A program made the position numbers and the translations under genes. Below, in pieces: positions 8,660 to 18,074 of a stretch of 64,000 nucleotides of DNA. The notes beneath the pieces are model-generated. The model saw only the letters and a program-made list of their open reading frames with translations. It searched no databases and was not told where the DNA came from. The stretch's first letter is position 1. Each line of letters begins with the position of its first letter. The stretch comes from Mitsuaria chitosanitabida ATCC BAA-476 = NBRC 102408. GTDB taxonomy: Bacteria > Pseudomonadota > Gammaproteobacteria > Burkholderiales > Burkholderiaceae_C. The stretch spans positions 496,001 through 560,000 of the forward strand of contig NZ_BCYP01000018.1 in the NCBI RefSeq assembly GCF_001598255.1, read 5' to 3'.

Positions 8660-8665
8660 TACACT
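8660..8665 (+). promoter_or_regulatory. -10-like hexamer TACACT before yceD
   Basis: TACACT ends 8 bases before the ATG at 8674, again with no Shine-Dalgarno site. This is the third gene in the first 9 kb with this arrangement, which suggests a leaderless transcript. Confidence 0.35.
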
Positions 8666-8673
8666 TGCGCCCC

Positions 8674-9243
8674 ATGAAACCGCGTTCGTTCGATCCCTTG
8701 AAGCTCGATGTCGAGGCCTTCGCCCGCGAAGGTGCCGCCATCGAGGGCGAGTGGCCCGCCATCAGCCTGCCGCGCCTGGCCGAGTCGGCCGCGCCTGAAT
8801 CCGATCCGGCCCAATGGCCGCCCGTCACCTGGTCCGCCCATGGCGAGCTGCGCACCCCCAAGGGCGGTGCCGCGCAGGTCTGGATGGAGGTGTCCGCCCA
8901 GGCGCAGGTCTCGCTGACCTGCCAGCGCTGCCTGAAGCCGGTCGGCGAGGATCTGGCCGTGTCGCGCTGGTTCCGCTTCGTCAAGGACGAGGACCAGGCC
9001 GCCGAGCTGGACATGGACAGCGACGACGACGTGCTCGCCCTGGCCCGCAACCTCAACCTGCGCGAGCTGGTCGAGGACGAGCTGCTGCTGGAGCTCCCCG
9101 TCGTCCCGCGCCACGAGGCATGCCCCGAGCCGCTGCCCCACGCCAACGTCGAGGAGGACGAGGTCGTCGAGGAAGAGGAGGCCCGTCCGAACCCCTTCGC
9201 CGCGCTTGCCGCGCTGAAGAAGGGAACGGGTGGTAAAGCCTGA
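8674..9243 (+). CDS. yceD: YceD/DUF177 23S rRNA accumulation protein
   Basis: 189 residues. The DUF177 hallmark CxxC lies in LTCQRCLKP (middle of the protein), preceded by a beta-rich part (GELRTPKGGAAQVWMEVS) and followed by an acidic stretch (DEDQAAELDMDSDDDV) and the family C-terminus ending in ARPNPFAALAALKKG. YceD is conserved next to rpmF in bacteria, and in E. coli and plants it is needed for normal 23S rRNA accumulation. Here the rpmF start lies 192 bases after its stop, with an internal promoter candidate in between. Expression from a separate start just before the ATG is suggested by the TACACT hexamer. Confidence 0.92.
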   Translation: MKPRSFDPLKLDVEAFAREGAAIEGEWPAISLPRLAESAAPESDPAQWPPVTWSAHGELRTPKGGAAQVWMEVSAQAQVSLTCQRCLKPVGEDLAVSRWFRFVKDEDQAAELDMDSDDDVLALARNLNLRELVEDELLLELPVVPRHEACPEPLPHANVEEDEVVEEEEARPNPFAALAALKKGTGGKA

Positions 9244-9251
9244 GGGGCTTG

Positions 9252-9260
9252 TGCTATAGT
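9252..9260 (+). promoter_or_regulatory. Extended -10 promoter for rpmF and the fab operon
   Basis: TGC-TATAGT, an extended -10 element (TGn plus 5 of 6 consensus bases), lies just after the yceD stop and about 175 bases before rpmF. The expected start of transcription is near 9267. No good -35 hexamer is present at 16-18 bases, which is usual when the TGn extension is used. Confidence 0.5.
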
Positions 9261-9435
9261 CTCGGGCTTTCCCGGCTCGTAAAGGTGTTTCAGTCGAAAC
9301 CCTTGCGCAACTGGCCGGGACCGAGGCGTCGGTAGCGGAACATGGGTCCGCGGCACAGCTCGAGTTCTCTCGAGAGCCCGAGCAAGCCTCGACTTCACCG
9401 TAGCCCACGAAGCCGAAGCCTTTAGGAGAATCAAC

Positions 9436-9621
9436 ATGGCCGTTCAGCAAAACAAGAAGTCCCCGTCGAAGCGCGGCATGCACCGCTCGCACAACGCCCT
9501 GGTCACCCCGGGCACCGCGATCGAGCCGACCACCGGCGAAGTGCATCTGCGCCACCACATCAGCCCCAACGGCTTCTACCGTGGCCGCAAGGTGCTGAAG
9601 ACCAAGGCCGACGCCGCCTGA
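9436..9621 (+). CDS. rpmF: 50S ribosomal protein L32
   Basis: 61 residues, the usual length. It begins [19 protein letters not shown] and contains the conserved [15 protein letters not shown] end, typical of the basic L32 protein of the large subunit. A ribosome-binding site (AGGAGA) lies about 8 bases before the ATG. The leader of about 170 bases has no gene in it. L32 precedes plsX in nearly all proteobacteria, linking ribosome and lipid synthesis; here a terminator-like hairpin lies 66 bases after the stop, so read-through into plsX may be partial. Confidence 0.97.
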   Translation: MAVQQNKKSPSKRGMHRSHNALVTPGTAIEPTTGEVHLRHHISPNGFYRGRKVLKTKADAA

Positions 9622-9686
9622 TCGTTCCTTCGATCCGGCCTGGCCAGGCGCTCCGGCGCCACCGCCTGGTCCCCATCGAATGAAGC

Positions 9687-9722
9687 AAGCCCGGCTCCGC
9701 GAACAGCGTTGCCGGGCTTTCG
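9687..9722 (+). terminator. Rho-independent-like hairpin after rpmF
   Basis: AAGCCCGGC (9687-9695) pairs exactly with GCCGGGCTT (9711-9719), with a 15-base loop and a short T-tract (TTTCGTT). It may uncouple rpmF from plsX by partial termination. Confidence 0.6.
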
Positions 9723-9934
9723 TTCGTCCGGACGTGGCGATTTCCGCCGCGTCCCCGTTCCTGCTTCCGTCTTTCCGCTGACCGCCGTCGGCGCCCGGCG
9801 ACCCCGGGTGCGCTCGCTTGTCCGCCCTGGGCGGCTCGCGTAATGTCGGCGGCTTGGCCGAATGGCCGGCTGTCGCGCATGTTTCTTGCGCGGTCGCTAC
9901 AGTCGGCCTGGTCGGCGCTTCTTTCCAGCTTTCG

Positions 9935-11068
9935 ATGTCCGCTATTCCCGCCTCCAGCTCTTCGCCCTCCGCCGAGCCCCTCCGTCTGGCGGTGGACTGC
10001 ATGGGCGGCGACCACGGCCCGTCCGTGACGCTCCCGGCCTGCAAGGCCTTCCTGGCCGCGCATCCCGAGGCGGAACTCCTGCTCGTCGGCCAGCCCGAGG
10101 CGCTCCAGGAAGCCGCCCATTGGCCGCGCGCCCGCATCGTCCCCGCCAGCGAGGTCGTCAGCATGGACGACCCCATCGAGGTCGCGCTGCGCCGCAAGAA
10201 GGACTCGTCGATGCGGGTGGCGATCTCGCAGCTCAAGGCCGGCAAGGACGGCGCGCCGATCCAGGCGCAGGCCTGCGTCTCCGCGGGCAACACCGGCGCG
10301 CTGATGGCCGTCGCCAAGTACCTCCTCAAGACCCTGGAGGGCATCGACCGTCCGGCCATCGCCACGGTGATGCCCAACCAGATCGGCGGCTTCACGACCG
10401 TGCTGGACCTGGGCGCCAACGTGGATTGCGGTCCCGAGCACCTGCTGCAGTTCGCCGTGATGGGCAGTGCGCTGGTGTCGGCGGTCGACGGGAAGGAGAA
10501 CCCCAGCGTCGGCCTGCTGAACATCGGCGAGGAAATGATCAAGGGCAACGAGACCATCAAGCGCGCCGGCGAGCTGCTGCGCGAGGCGGCCTCGCATGAC
10601 CAGCTCAACTTCCACGGCAACGTGGAGGGCAACGACATCTTCAAGGGCACGACCGACATCGTGGTCTGCGACGGCTTCGTCGGCAATGTCGCGCTCAAGA
10701 CGGCCGAGGGCCTGGCGAGCATGATCTCCAGCTTCATCAAGGCCGAGTTCACCCGCAACGCCGGCACCAAGCTGATCGCGCTGCTGGCCATGCCGGTGCT
10801 GCAGCGCTTCAAGGACCGCGTCGACCACCGCCGCTTCAACGGCGCCGCGCTGCTCGGGCTGCGCGGCCTGGTCTTCAAGAGCCACGGCTCGGCCGACGCA
10901 TTCGCTTTCGAGCAGGCTTTGAACCGGGCGTATGATGCGGCCCGCAACCGGCTCCTAGACCGGGTTCACGATCGCATCGTCGCGACGCTGCAGGCGCTCC
11001 CCGCGCCCGCCAATGAGGAGGGCGACGGTGCTGGAGACAAGGCGGCCACGGCCGCCCATGCTGCATGA
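9935..11068 (+). CDS. plsX: Phosphate acyltransferase PlsX
   Basis: 377 residues. The family opening [14 protein letters not shown] is followed by [37 protein letters not shown] and [17 protein letters not shown]. PlsX turns acyl-ACP into acyl-phosphate for the first step of phospholipid synthesis (PlsX/PlsY pathway). The protein is somewhat longer than usual (about 340-350) because of a Ser/Pro-rich N-terminus and a charged Ala/Gly-rich tail. The ATG at 9935 is the nearest start before the core domain; no clear ribosome site is present. Its stop overlaps the fabH start by 4 bases (ATGA), so the two are translationally coupled. Confidence 0.95.
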   Translation: MSAIPASSSSPSAEPLRLAVDCMGGDHGPSVTLPACKAFLAAHPEAELLLVGQPEALQEAAHWPRARIVPASEVVSMDDPIEVALRRKKDSSMRVAISQLKAGKDGAPIQAQACVSAGNTGALMAVAKYLLKTLEGIDRPAIATVMPNQIGGFTTVLDLGANVDCGPEHLLQFAVMGSALVSAVDGKENPSVGLLNIGEEMIKGNETIKRAGELLREAASHDQLNFHGNVEGNDIFKGTTDIVVCDGFVGNVALKTAEGLASMISSFIKAEFTRNAGTKLIALLAMPVLQRFKDRVDHRRFNGAALLGLRGLVFKSHGSADAFAFEQALNRAYDAARNRLLDRVHDRIVATLQALPAPANEEGDGAGDKAATAAHAA

Positions 11069-12054
11069 CCACTGCTTCCCAGCGCTACGCCCGCATCCTT
11101 GGCACGGGCAGCCACCTTCCCGCCGACCGCGTCACCAATCAGGATCTCGCCGACCGCCTCGCGCGTGACGGCATCGAGACCTCGCACGACTGGATCGTCG
11201 AGCGCACCGGCATTCACGCCCGCCACTTCGCCGCGCCGGACGTCACGTCCAGCGACCTGGCGCTGCCCGCCTCGCTGGCGGCGCTCGAGGCGGCCGGTGT
11301 GCGCCCCGACGAGATCGACCTGATCATCGTCGCCACGTCCACGCCGGACATGGTCTTCCCCTCCACCGCCTGCCTGCTGCAGAACAAGCTGGGCATCCAT
11401 GGCTGCGCCGCGTTCGACGTGCAGGCCGTGTGCTCGGGCTTCGTCTATGCGCTGACCGTCGCCGACGCGATGATCAAGAGCGGCGCCGCCAACAAGGCGC
11501 TGGTCGTGGGCTCGGAAGTGTTCTCGCGCATCCTGGACTTCAAGGACCGCACGACCTGCGTGCTGTTCGGTGACGGCGCCGGCGCGGTGGTGCTGGGCGC
11601 CAGCGACACCCCCGGCATCCTCGCCACCGAGCTGCACGCCGATGGCCGCCATGCGGACATCCTTTGCACCCCGGGCACCGTGTCCGGCGGCGAAGTCCTC
11701 GGCCACCCGCTGCTGAAGATGGACGGCCAGGCCGTGTTCAAGCTCGCCGTCGGCGTGCTGGACAAGGTCGCCCGCGCCGTTCTCGAGAAGGCGGGGCGCA
11801 GCGATGCCGACATCGACTGGCTGATCCCGCACCAGGCCAACATCCGCATCATGCAGGGCACGGCCAAGAAGCTGAAGATGCCGCTGGACAAGCTGATCGT
11901 GACCGTCGACGAGCACGGCAACACCTCGGCCGCGTCGATCCCGCTGGCGCTGGACGTCGCGGTGCGTTCCGGCAAGATCAAGGCCGGCGACACGGTGATG
12001 CTGGAAGGCGTCGGCGGTGGTTTCACCTGGGGCGCGGTCCTGCTGGACTTCTGA
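11065..12054 (+). CDS. fabH: Beta-ketoacyl-ACP synthase III FabH
   Basis: 329 residues. The catalytic triad is visible: C123 in [10 protein letters not shown]256 in IPHQANIRI and N286 in HGNTSAAS. The glycine-rich end [13 protein letters not shown] is also typical. FabH condenses acetyl-CoA with malonyl-ACP to start fatty-acid synthesis. It overlaps plsX by ATGA. A 126-base gap then precedes fabD; this gap holds TTGTCA (12130-12135) and a TAGATA-like hexamer (12156-12161) at a rather long 20-base spacing, so an internal promoter is possible but weakly supported. Confidence 0.97.
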   Translation: MTTASQRYARILGTGSHLPADRVTNQDLADRLARDGIETSHDWIVERTGIHARHFAAPDVTSSDLALPASLAALEAAGVRPDEIDLIIVATSTPDMVFPSTACLLQNKLGIHGCAAFDVQAVCSGFVYALTVADAMIKSGAANKALVVGSEVFSRILDFKDRTTCVLFGDGAGAVVLGASDTPGILATELHADGRHADILCTPGTVSGGEVLGHPLLKMDGQAVFKLAVGVLDKVARAVLEKAGRSDADIDWLIPHQANIRIMQGTAKKLKMPLDKLIVTVDEHGNTSAASIPLALDVAVRSGKIKAGDTVMLEGVGGGFTWGAVLLDF

Positions 12055-12180
12055 TCATTGCCGCCCGCCCGGGCCGACGCGCGTCGGCCGGGCTCGCGCG
12101 GACGACGGCGATGCGAACGTGTCGCCCGGTTGTCACGCGCGTTTCTCCCTCTGAATAGATAGTCTCGGACTCGAACCGCC

Positions 12181-13122
12181 ATGAGCAAGAACTTCGCATT
12201 CGTCTTCCCCGGTCAGGGCTCGCAGTCGGTGGGCATGCTGGACGCCTGGGGTGATCATCCGGAAGTCGTCCGCACGCTGGCCGAAGCCTCGTCCGCGCTG
12301 GGCGAGGACATCGGCGCGCTGATCAAGAACGGTCCCAAGGAACAGCTGGACCTGACCACCAACACCCAGCCCGTCATGCTGACCGCCGGCGTGGCCTGCT
12401 ATCGCGCCTGGATCGCCGAGACCGGTCTGGTCCCGACGGCGGCCGCCGGCCACTCGCTGGGCGAGTACACCGCCCTGGTCGCCTCCGGCGCGCTGAGCCT
12501 GTCCGACGCGCTGCCGCTGGTGCGCTTCCGCGCCCAGGCCATGCAGGAAGCCGTGCCGGTGGGCACGGGCGCGATGTCCGCCATCCTGGGGCTGGACGCA
12601 TCCGTGGTCCGCGAGGTCTGCGCCGGCGTCGCCGCCGAGACCGGTGAAGTGGTCGAGGCCGTGAACTTCAACGACCCCAAGCAGACCGTGATCGCCGGCA
12701 GCAAGGCTGGCATCGAGAAGGCCAACGAGGCCCTGAAGGCCGCCGGCGCCAAGCGCGCGCTGCCGCTGCCGGTGTCGGCCCCGTTCCACAGCAGCCTGAT
12801 GAAGCCCGCCGCCGACCGCCTGCGCGAGAAGCTGGCCGCGGTGCAGTTCCAGGCCGCCGCGTTCCCCGTGATCAACAACATCGACGTCGCCGTGACCGAC
12901 GATGCCCAGTCGCTGCGCGACGCGCTCTACCGCCAGGCCTTCGGCCCGGTGCGCTGGGTCGAGGTCGTCCAGGCGCTCAAGGTCCGCGGCCTGACCACCA
13001 TCCTGGAATGCGGTCCCGGCAAGGTGTTGGCCGGCATGGCCAAGCGCATCGACGGCGAGCTCGCCAGCGCCACCGTGCTGGATCCGGCCTCGCTGGCCGA
13101 GGCCCGCGCGTTGCTGGGCTGA
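12181..13122 (+). CDS. fabD: Malonyl-CoA:ACP transacylase FabD
   Basis: 313 residues, normal length. It begins FAFVFPGQGSQSVGM, carries the nucleophile S92 in GHSLGEY and the partner H203 in APFHSSLM, and ends with ECGPGKVLAGM. FabD moves malonyl groups from CoA to acyl-carrier protein, supplying FabH and FabF. The start ATG directly precedes the family N-terminus. It is followed after 53 bases by fabG on the same strand. Confidence 0.97.
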   Translation: MSKNFAFVFPGQGSQSVGMLDAWGDHPEVVRTLAEASSALGEDIGALIKNGPKEQLDLTTNTQPVMLTAGVACYRAWIAETGLVPTAAAGHSLGEYTALVASGALSLSDALPLVRFRAQAMQEAVPVGTGAMSAILGLDASVVREVCAGVAAETGEVVEAVNFNDPKQTVIAGSKAGIEKANEALKAAGAKRALPLPVSAPFHSSLMKPAADRLREKLAAVQFQAAAFPVINNIDVAVTDDAQSLRDALYRQAFGPVRWVEVVQALKVRGLTTILECGPGKVLAGMAKRIDGELASATVLDPASLAEARALLG

Positions 13123-13175
13123 GGCCCGCCGCCGACCCGACTCGATCCGAACGAACTCCGCTCCGAAGGAAATCC

Positions 13176-13913
13176 ATGTCCGACAACAAGCAAGTGGCGC
13201 TGGTGACCGGCGCCAGCCGCGGCATCGGCCGCGCGATCGCGCTGACCCTGGCCCAGAAGGGCTTCGTCGTCATCGGCACCGCCACCAGCGAAGCCGGCGC
13301 CCAGTCGATCTCCGAGGCCCTGGCGGCGCACGGCGGTCGCGGCGCCGTCCTGAACGTCAATGAGGTCGCGGCGGTCGACGCGCTGATCGATTCGATCGTC
13401 AAGCAGGATGGCGGCCTGCAGGTGCTGGTGAACAACGCCGGCATCACCAAGGACATGCTGTCCATGCGCATGAAGGACGAGGACTGGGACGCGGTCCTGG
13501 ACACCAACCTGAAGGCCGTGTTCCGCGTCAGCCGCGCGGTGATGCGTCCGATGATGAAGCAGCGCTACGGCCGCATCGTCAACATCACCTCGGTGGTGGG
13601 CGCCTCCGGCAACGCCGGTCAGGCCAACTACGCGGCCGCCAAGGCCGGCGTCGCGGGCATGACGCGTGCCCTGGCTCGTGAGCTGGGCAGCCGCTCGGTG
13701 ACCGTGAACTGCGTGGCCCCGGGCTTCATCGCCACCGACATGACCGACGTGCTGCCCGAGGCGCAGAAGACCGCGCTGCTGGCGCAGATCCCCGCCGGCC
13801 GCCTGGGCGCCCCGGAGGAGATCGCCCACGCCGTGGCCTTCCTGGCCTCGCCCGAGGCGAGCTACATCACCGGCGTCGAGCTGCACGTCAACGGCGGCAT
13901 GTACATGAATTGA
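13176..13913 (+). CDS. fabG: 3-oxoacyl-ACP reductase FabG
   Basis: 245 residues. This is a classical short-chain dehydrogenase: the NADPH site TGASRGIG (about 10-17), VNNAGITKD, the catalytic Ser in NITSVVG, and Y152-x3-K156 in NYAAAKAG. It carries out the first reduction in each elongation cycle. The ATG at 13176 was chosen over the open frame upstream because GAAGGA lies 5 bases before it and the family N-terminus starts there. A 192-base gap to acpP contains a TTGACG hexamer (14018) and TAGAAT (14064) that are too far apart to form one promoter. Confidence 0.97.
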   Translation: MSDNKQVALVTGASRGIGRAIALTLAQKGFVVIGTATSEAGAQSISEALAAHGGRGAVLNVNEVAAVDALIDSIVKQDGGLQVLVNNAGITKDMLSMRMKDEDWDAVLDTNLKAVFRVSRAVMRPMMKQRYGRIVNITSVVGASGNAGQANYAAAKAGVAGMTRALARELGSRSVTVNCVAPGFIATDMTDVLPEAQKTALLAQIPAGRLGAPEEIAHAVAFLASPEASYITGVELHVNGGMYMN

Positions 13914-14084
13914 GGTGGAGCACCGGCCGCGGACGGTCCGCGGACGGCCCACCCACCGGATTCACCCGGCCGGTGTGGGGCTGATAGAGTGCGAGCGCGC
14001 GTCGGTTCCCCTCGTGGTTGACGTGCCTCGGGAGGTCCGTCTAGGGGCGCCACTCTAAGGCCTTAGAATCCCGGGTTGTTCTAG

Positions 14085-14345
<261 letters not shown>

Positions 14346-14354
14346 GCAAGCAGC

Positions 14355-15602
14355 ATGAGCCGTCGTCGCGTCGTCGTCACCGGTCTCGGCCTGATCTCGC
14401 CCGTGGGCAACACGGTCGAGCAGGGCTGGGCCAACATCGTGGCCGGAAAGTCCGGCATCGACACCATCACCCGTTTCGATGCCAGCAACCTGGCCTGCCA
14501 CTTCGCTGGCGAGGTCAAGGACTTCAAGGTGGATGACTACATCCCCGCGAAGGAAGCCCGCCACATGGACACGTTCATCCATTACGGGCTGGCCGCCTCG
14601 CTGCAGGCGATCCGCGACGCGGGTCTGCCCACCGGCGACGCGCTGAGCCCGGACCTGGCGGAACGCATCGGCGTGCTCGTCGGCTCCGGCATCGGCGGTC
14701 TGCCGATGATCGAGCAGACGCATGAGGAACTGACCAATCGCGGCCCCCGTCGCATCAGTCCGTTCTTCGTGCCGGCCTCGATCATCAACATGATCTCCGG
14801 CCACGTGTCGATCCAGTGCGGCTTCAAGGGGCCGAACCTGGCGATCGTCACGGCGTGCACGACCGGTCTTCACAGCATCGGCACCGCCGGTCGCATGATC
14901 GAGGCGGGCGACGCCGACGTGATGGTGGCAGGCGGTTCGGAATCGACGGTGAGCCCGCTGGGTGTCGGCGGTTTCGCCGCGGCCCGCGCGCTGTCGACCC
15001 GCAACGACGATCCCAAGACCGCGTCGCGGCCCTGGGACAAGGACCGCGACGGTTTCGTGCTGGGCGAGGGTGCCGGCGTGCTGGTGCTCGAAGAGTACGA
15101 ACACGCCAAGAAGCGCGGCGCCAAGATCTACGCGGAACTGGTCGGCTTCGGCATGAGTGCCGACGCCTATCACATGACCGCGCCCGATGTGGAAGGTCCG
15201 ACGCGCTCGATGCGCGCCGCGCTGCGCAACGCGGGACTGAACGCGGACCAGATCCAGTACATGAACGCGCACGGCACGTCGACCCCGCTGGGCGACGCGA
15301 ACGAGACCAACGCGATCAAGGCCGCCTTCGGCGATTACGCCAAGAATGGCCTGGTCGTGTCGTCGACCAAGTCGATGACCGGTCACCTGCTGGGCGGCGC
15401 GGGCGGCATCGAGTCCGTCTTCACCGTCAAGGCGATCCACGATCAGATCGCTCCGCCGACGATCAACATCTTCAACCAGGATCCCGCCTGCGACCTGGAC
15501 TACTGCGCCAACGAGGCGCGGAAGATGCCGATCGAGTACGCCGCGAAGAACAACTTCGGTTTCGGCGGCACGAACGGCACGCTGATCTTCAAGCGCGTCT
15601 GA
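14355..15602 (+). CDS. fabF: Beta-ketoacyl-ACP synthase II FabF
   Basis: 415 residues. Catalytic residues: C168 in [12 protein letters not shown]306 in [11 protein letters not shown] and H344 in SMTGHLLG. The end [16 protein letters not shown] is typical. FabF does the condensation steps of chain elongation and the temperature-sensitive conversion of palmitoleate to cis-vaccenate. It is the last gene of the fab cluster; a strong terminator follows 50 bases after its stop. Confidence 0.97.
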   Translation: MSRRRVVVTGLGLISPVGNTVEQGWANIVAGKSGIDTITRFDASNLACHFAGEVKDFKVDDYIPAKEARHMDTFIHYGLAASLQAIRDAGLPTGDALSPDLAERIGVLVGSGIGGLPMIEQTHEELTNRGPRRISPFFVPASIINMISGHVSIQCGFKGPNLAIVTACTTGLHSIGTAGRMIEAGDADVMVAGGSESTVSPLGVGGFAAARALSTRNDDPKTASRPWDKDRDGFVLGEGAGVLVLEEYEHAKKRGAKIYAELVGFGMSADAYHMTAPDVEGPTRSMRAALRNAGLNADQIQYMNAHGTSTPLGDANETNAIKAAFGDYAKNGLVVSSTKSMTGHLLGGAGGIESVFTVKAIHDQIAPPTINIFNQDPACDLDYCANEARKMPIEYAAKNNFGFGGTNGTLIFKRV

Positions 15603-15629
15603 GCTTCAGACCGCATCGGACGGCGACGC

Positions 15630-16124
15630 ATGACGCCGGATCGATCCTCGACACGCCGGGCCCACGCCCGGCGTTTTTCATGCGCGATCGATGCGCGATG
15701 GACGCGCTTCACCCGGGCACTCGCGGGTGCCGGCGCGGTGGCGCTGATCGCGGCGGCGCTCGCCCAGTGGGGCATGCTGCCGGACCCGGATCCGGCCAGC
15801 GAGGCGGAGGGGTTCGTGGCGATCGCCGTGCTCGGCGCGGTGCTGCTCGCGGCGATCTTCGCGGCCCTCTGGCCGGTTCGCCCTCGTGCCGCCGAGGTGC
15901 TGCGCTTCGACGGCGCGCTCTGGTGGTGGGACCGGCCGGGCGAGCCGCTTGCCATCGTCCCCGAGGTGTTCATCGATGCCGAGCACTGGATGCTGCTGCG
16001 CCTGCGGGCCCGCGATGACGAGGGTCGAGCGCTCGGCCACCGCGCGCGGGGCTGGCTGGCGTTGTCGCGACGGGGGCTCGGACCGTCATGGACCACCCTG
16101 CGGCTGCACCTCTTCCTGGCCTAA
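15630..16124 (+). CDS. Small membrane protein, YgfX-like (start uncertain)
   Basis: 164 residues from the first ATG. Two hydrophobic segments (about residues 31-46 and 62-80) are followed by a beta-rich domain (EVLRFDGALWWWDR, WMLLRLRARDD, RGWLALSRRGLGPSWTTLRLHLF). This layout resembles the YgfX/CptA family of inner-membrane proteins; I assign it with moderate confidence. The 5' end is doubtful: a strong intrinsic terminator (15653-15679) lies inside it, so the real start may be downstream (for example GTG at 15741) or the gene may depend on read-through from fabF. It sits where rpoE is usually found in Burkholderiales. Confidence 0.5.
   Translation: MTPDRSSTRRAHARRFSCAIDARWTRFTRALAGAGAVALIAAALAQWGMLPDPDPASEAEGFVAIAVLGAVLLAAIFAALWPVRPRAAEVLRFDGALWWWDRPGEPLAIVPEVFIDAEHWMLLRLRARDDEGRALGHRARGWLALSRRGLGPSWTTLRLHLFLA
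15653..15679 (+). terminator. Rho-independent terminator of the fab operon
   Basis: ACGCCGGGC-CCAC-GCCCGGCGT, an exact 9-bp stem with a 4-base loop, runs into TTTTC (five Ts in total including the stem end). It lies 50 bases after fabF and overlaps the 5' part of the following small gene. Confidence 0.8.
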
Positions 16125-16201
16125 GGCTGGCGTCATGCACGCCGGCGAAATCCGGGCATGATGTGCGTCTTGTTTTCCTGCTTCGCCTCTCGCGAGTGTT
16201 C

Positions 16202-17707
16202 ATGGCCAATCCTCATCGACTCGATCGCCAGCGCTTCCGCTCTCATCGATTCCTCGCGCTGACGGTCGCCGCCGCGTCCGCCCTGGGCGCGTCGCTGCCG
16301 GCGTTCTCCCAGACCCCGGCGGTGCCGGTCGCCGCTCCGCAAGTGATGGCGGCCCTGCCGGACTTCAGCGCGCTGGTCGAGCAGGCCGGCCCCGCGGTGG
16401 TGAACATCCGGACCTCGGAGAAGGTGAAGGTCGCCAACGCGCAGGTCGACGAGCAGATGCGCGAACTGCTGCGCCGCTTCGGCATCCCCGTTCCTCCCCA
16501 GCAACGCCGCGGCACGCCGGCGCCGAATCCCGCCCCGGACGACGAGGACGATGACGAGTCCCCGCAGCGGCGCGGCCTGGGGTCGGGCTTCGTGATCGCC
16601 GCCGACGGCTACGTGATGACCAACGCCCACGTGGTCGACGAGGCCGATGAGGTCACGGTCACGCTGACCGACAAGCGCGAGTTCAAGGCCAAGGTCATTG
16701 GCCTGGACCGCCGCACCGACGTCGCGGTCCTCAAGATCGAGGCCAAGAACCTGCCCCAGCTGCGCATGGGTGACGTCAGCAAGCTCAAGGTCGGCGAATG
16801 GGTGATGGCCATCGGCTCCCCGTTCGGCTTCGACAACACGGTGACGGCCGGCATCGTCAGCGCCAAGGCGCGCGACACCGGCGACCTGCTCCCGCTCATC
16901 CAGACGGACGTGGCCATCAACCCGGGCAATTCGGGCGGTCCGCTGCTGAACCTGCGCGGCGAGGTGGTGGGCATCAACTCCCAGATCTACAGCCAGTCGG
17001 GCGGCTTCATGGGGATCTCCTTCGCGATCCCGATCGACGAGGCGATGCGCGTGGCCGACGAGCTGCGCGCCAGCGGCCGCGTCACGCGCGGCATGCTGGG
17101 CGTCTATCCGGACGACGTCAGCAAGGAAGTGGCCGAGGCCATCGGCCTGGGCAAGCCGCAGGGGGCGCTGATCACCCGCATCACCCCGGCCGGTCCTGGC
17201 GACAAGGCCGGCGTGCAACTGGGCGACGTCATCACCAAGTTCGACGGCAAGACGGTCGAGAAGGCGGTCGACCTGCGTCGCCTGGCCGCGGCCGCGAAGC
17301 CGGGCAGCAAGGTGCAGGTCACGGTATTCCGCAAGGGCTCATATAAAGAGCTGACCGCCACGATGCAGGCGCTGCCGGATGACCGGACCCCGGCCACGCC
17401 CGACACCGAGACCCCGGCGGCCGGCGGCGCTCAGGCCTGGGGCCTGAGCGTCAGCGAGCTGACCGACGCGCAGCGCAAGGAACTGAAGGTCGACGGCGGC
17501 CTGAAGATCGACACCGCTGAAGGCCCCGCCGCGCGCGCGGGCCTGAAGACCGGCGACGTCATCCTCACGGCCAACAACGTCGACGTGAAGACGGTCAAGC
17601 AGTTCCAGGGCGTGCTGGCCAAGCTCGAGAAGGGCAAGTCGCTGCAGATGCTGGTGCGCCGTGGCGACGTCGCCACCTACGTGGTGCTCAAGCCCGGCAA
17701 GGGCTGA
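16202..17707 (+). CDS. mucD: Periplasmic DegP/MucD (HtrA) serine protease-chaperone
   Basis: 501 residues. A signal peptide ends near AFSQ (about residue 37). The trypsin-like domain has the triad H143 (TNAHVVD), D173 (RRTDVAVLK) and S244 (GNSGGPLLN), followed by two PDZ domains (about 285-375 and 410-500). This is the Do/DegQ/MucD architecture that removes misfolded periplasmic proteins. The start at 16202 was chosen because it begins the signal peptide; open frame upstream is not homologous. In Burkholderia mucD follows rpoE-rseA-rseB; here those genes are missing and it follows the YgfX-like gene instead. A Pro/Asp-rich loop follows residue 100. Confidence 0.95.
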   Translation: MANPHRLDRQRFRSHRFLALTVAAASALGASLPAFSQTPAVPVAAPQVMAALPDFSALVEQAGPAVVNIRTSEKVKVANAQVDEQMRELLRRFGIPVPPQQRRGTPAPNPAPDDEDDDESPQRRGLGSGFVIAADGYVMTNAHVVDEADEVTVTLTDKREFKAKVIGLDRRTDVAVLKIEAKNLPQLRMGDVSKLKVGEWVMAIGSPFGFDNTVTAGIVSAKARDTGDLLPLIQTDVAINPGNSGGPLLNLRGEVVGINSQIYSQSGGFMGISFAIPIDEAMRVADELRASGRVTRGMLGVYPDDVSKEVAEAIGLGKPQGALITRITPAGPGDKAGVQLGDVITKFDGKTVEKAVDLRRLAAAAKPGSKVQVTVFRKGSYKELTATMQALPDDRTPATPDTETPAAGGAQAWGLSVSELTDAQRKELKVDGGLKIDTAEGPAARAGLKTGDVILTANNVDVKTVKQFQGVLAKLEKGKSLQMLVRRGDVATYVVLKPGKG

Positions 17708-17972
17708 ACGACGCGCCTGGCCGGCGACGACGGCCGGGCAACCCAGCGCCGGCCTGGGGCTTTCCGCGATGCGGAATCCGGGCTGGCCTAGCGAACTGAA
17801 TTGAAGATTTCGGGTCGGTTGGTGCTTGCTCACGGCTGTGACCAAGGCGGCGGATTGGTGCCTTGCTCCGCTACAATCGACCCGCGTCAACGGGCCTTTG
17901 TCGCCGTTCCGACGGTGAATCGGAACACTGCTTTGGCGGGCTTCAGCGATCCACAGGATGTCCAAAGCTTTT

Positions 17973-17981
17973 TGTGGATAA
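17973..17981 (-). promoter_or_regulatory. Single perfect DnaA-box match
   Basis: TGTGGATAA is the exact complement of the consensus box TTATCCACA. It is alone; no second perfect box is nearby, so this is not an origin. It could titrate DnaA or control the adjacent transcripts, or be chance. Confidence 0.3.
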
Positions 17982-18040
17982 CCTGTGTACAAAATCGCTG
18001 TTGGCGAAGGGCAACGACCGAGAAGCTCGCATCCATGCGG

Positions 18041-18068
18041 TTTCCAGGCCGGGGCTTTTGGCTACAAT
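18041..18068 (+). promoter_or_regulatory. Sigma-70-type promoter candidate for a small RNA
   Basis: TTTCCA (18041-18046, 4 of 6) and TACAAT (18063-18068, 5 of 6) are separated by 16 bases. Transcription would begin near 18075, the first base of the following hairpin. Confidence 0.45.
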
Positions 18069-18074
18069 GAAAGC

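Noticed and set aside
12130-12161. Promoter TTGTCA / TAGATA in the fabH-fabD gap
   Set aside because: The spacer is 20 bases, too long for a confident sigma-70 promoter; mentioned only in the fabH entry.
14018-14069. Promoter TTGACG / TAGAAT before acpP
   Set aside because: The hexamers are 40 bases apart and neither has a proper partner.
17872-17877. TACAAT as a promoter for the whole mucD-lepA gap
   Set aside because: No -35 hexamer at 15-19 bases; the nearest TTG-like hexamer gives a spacer of only 11. Kept only as an alternative in the small-RNA finding.
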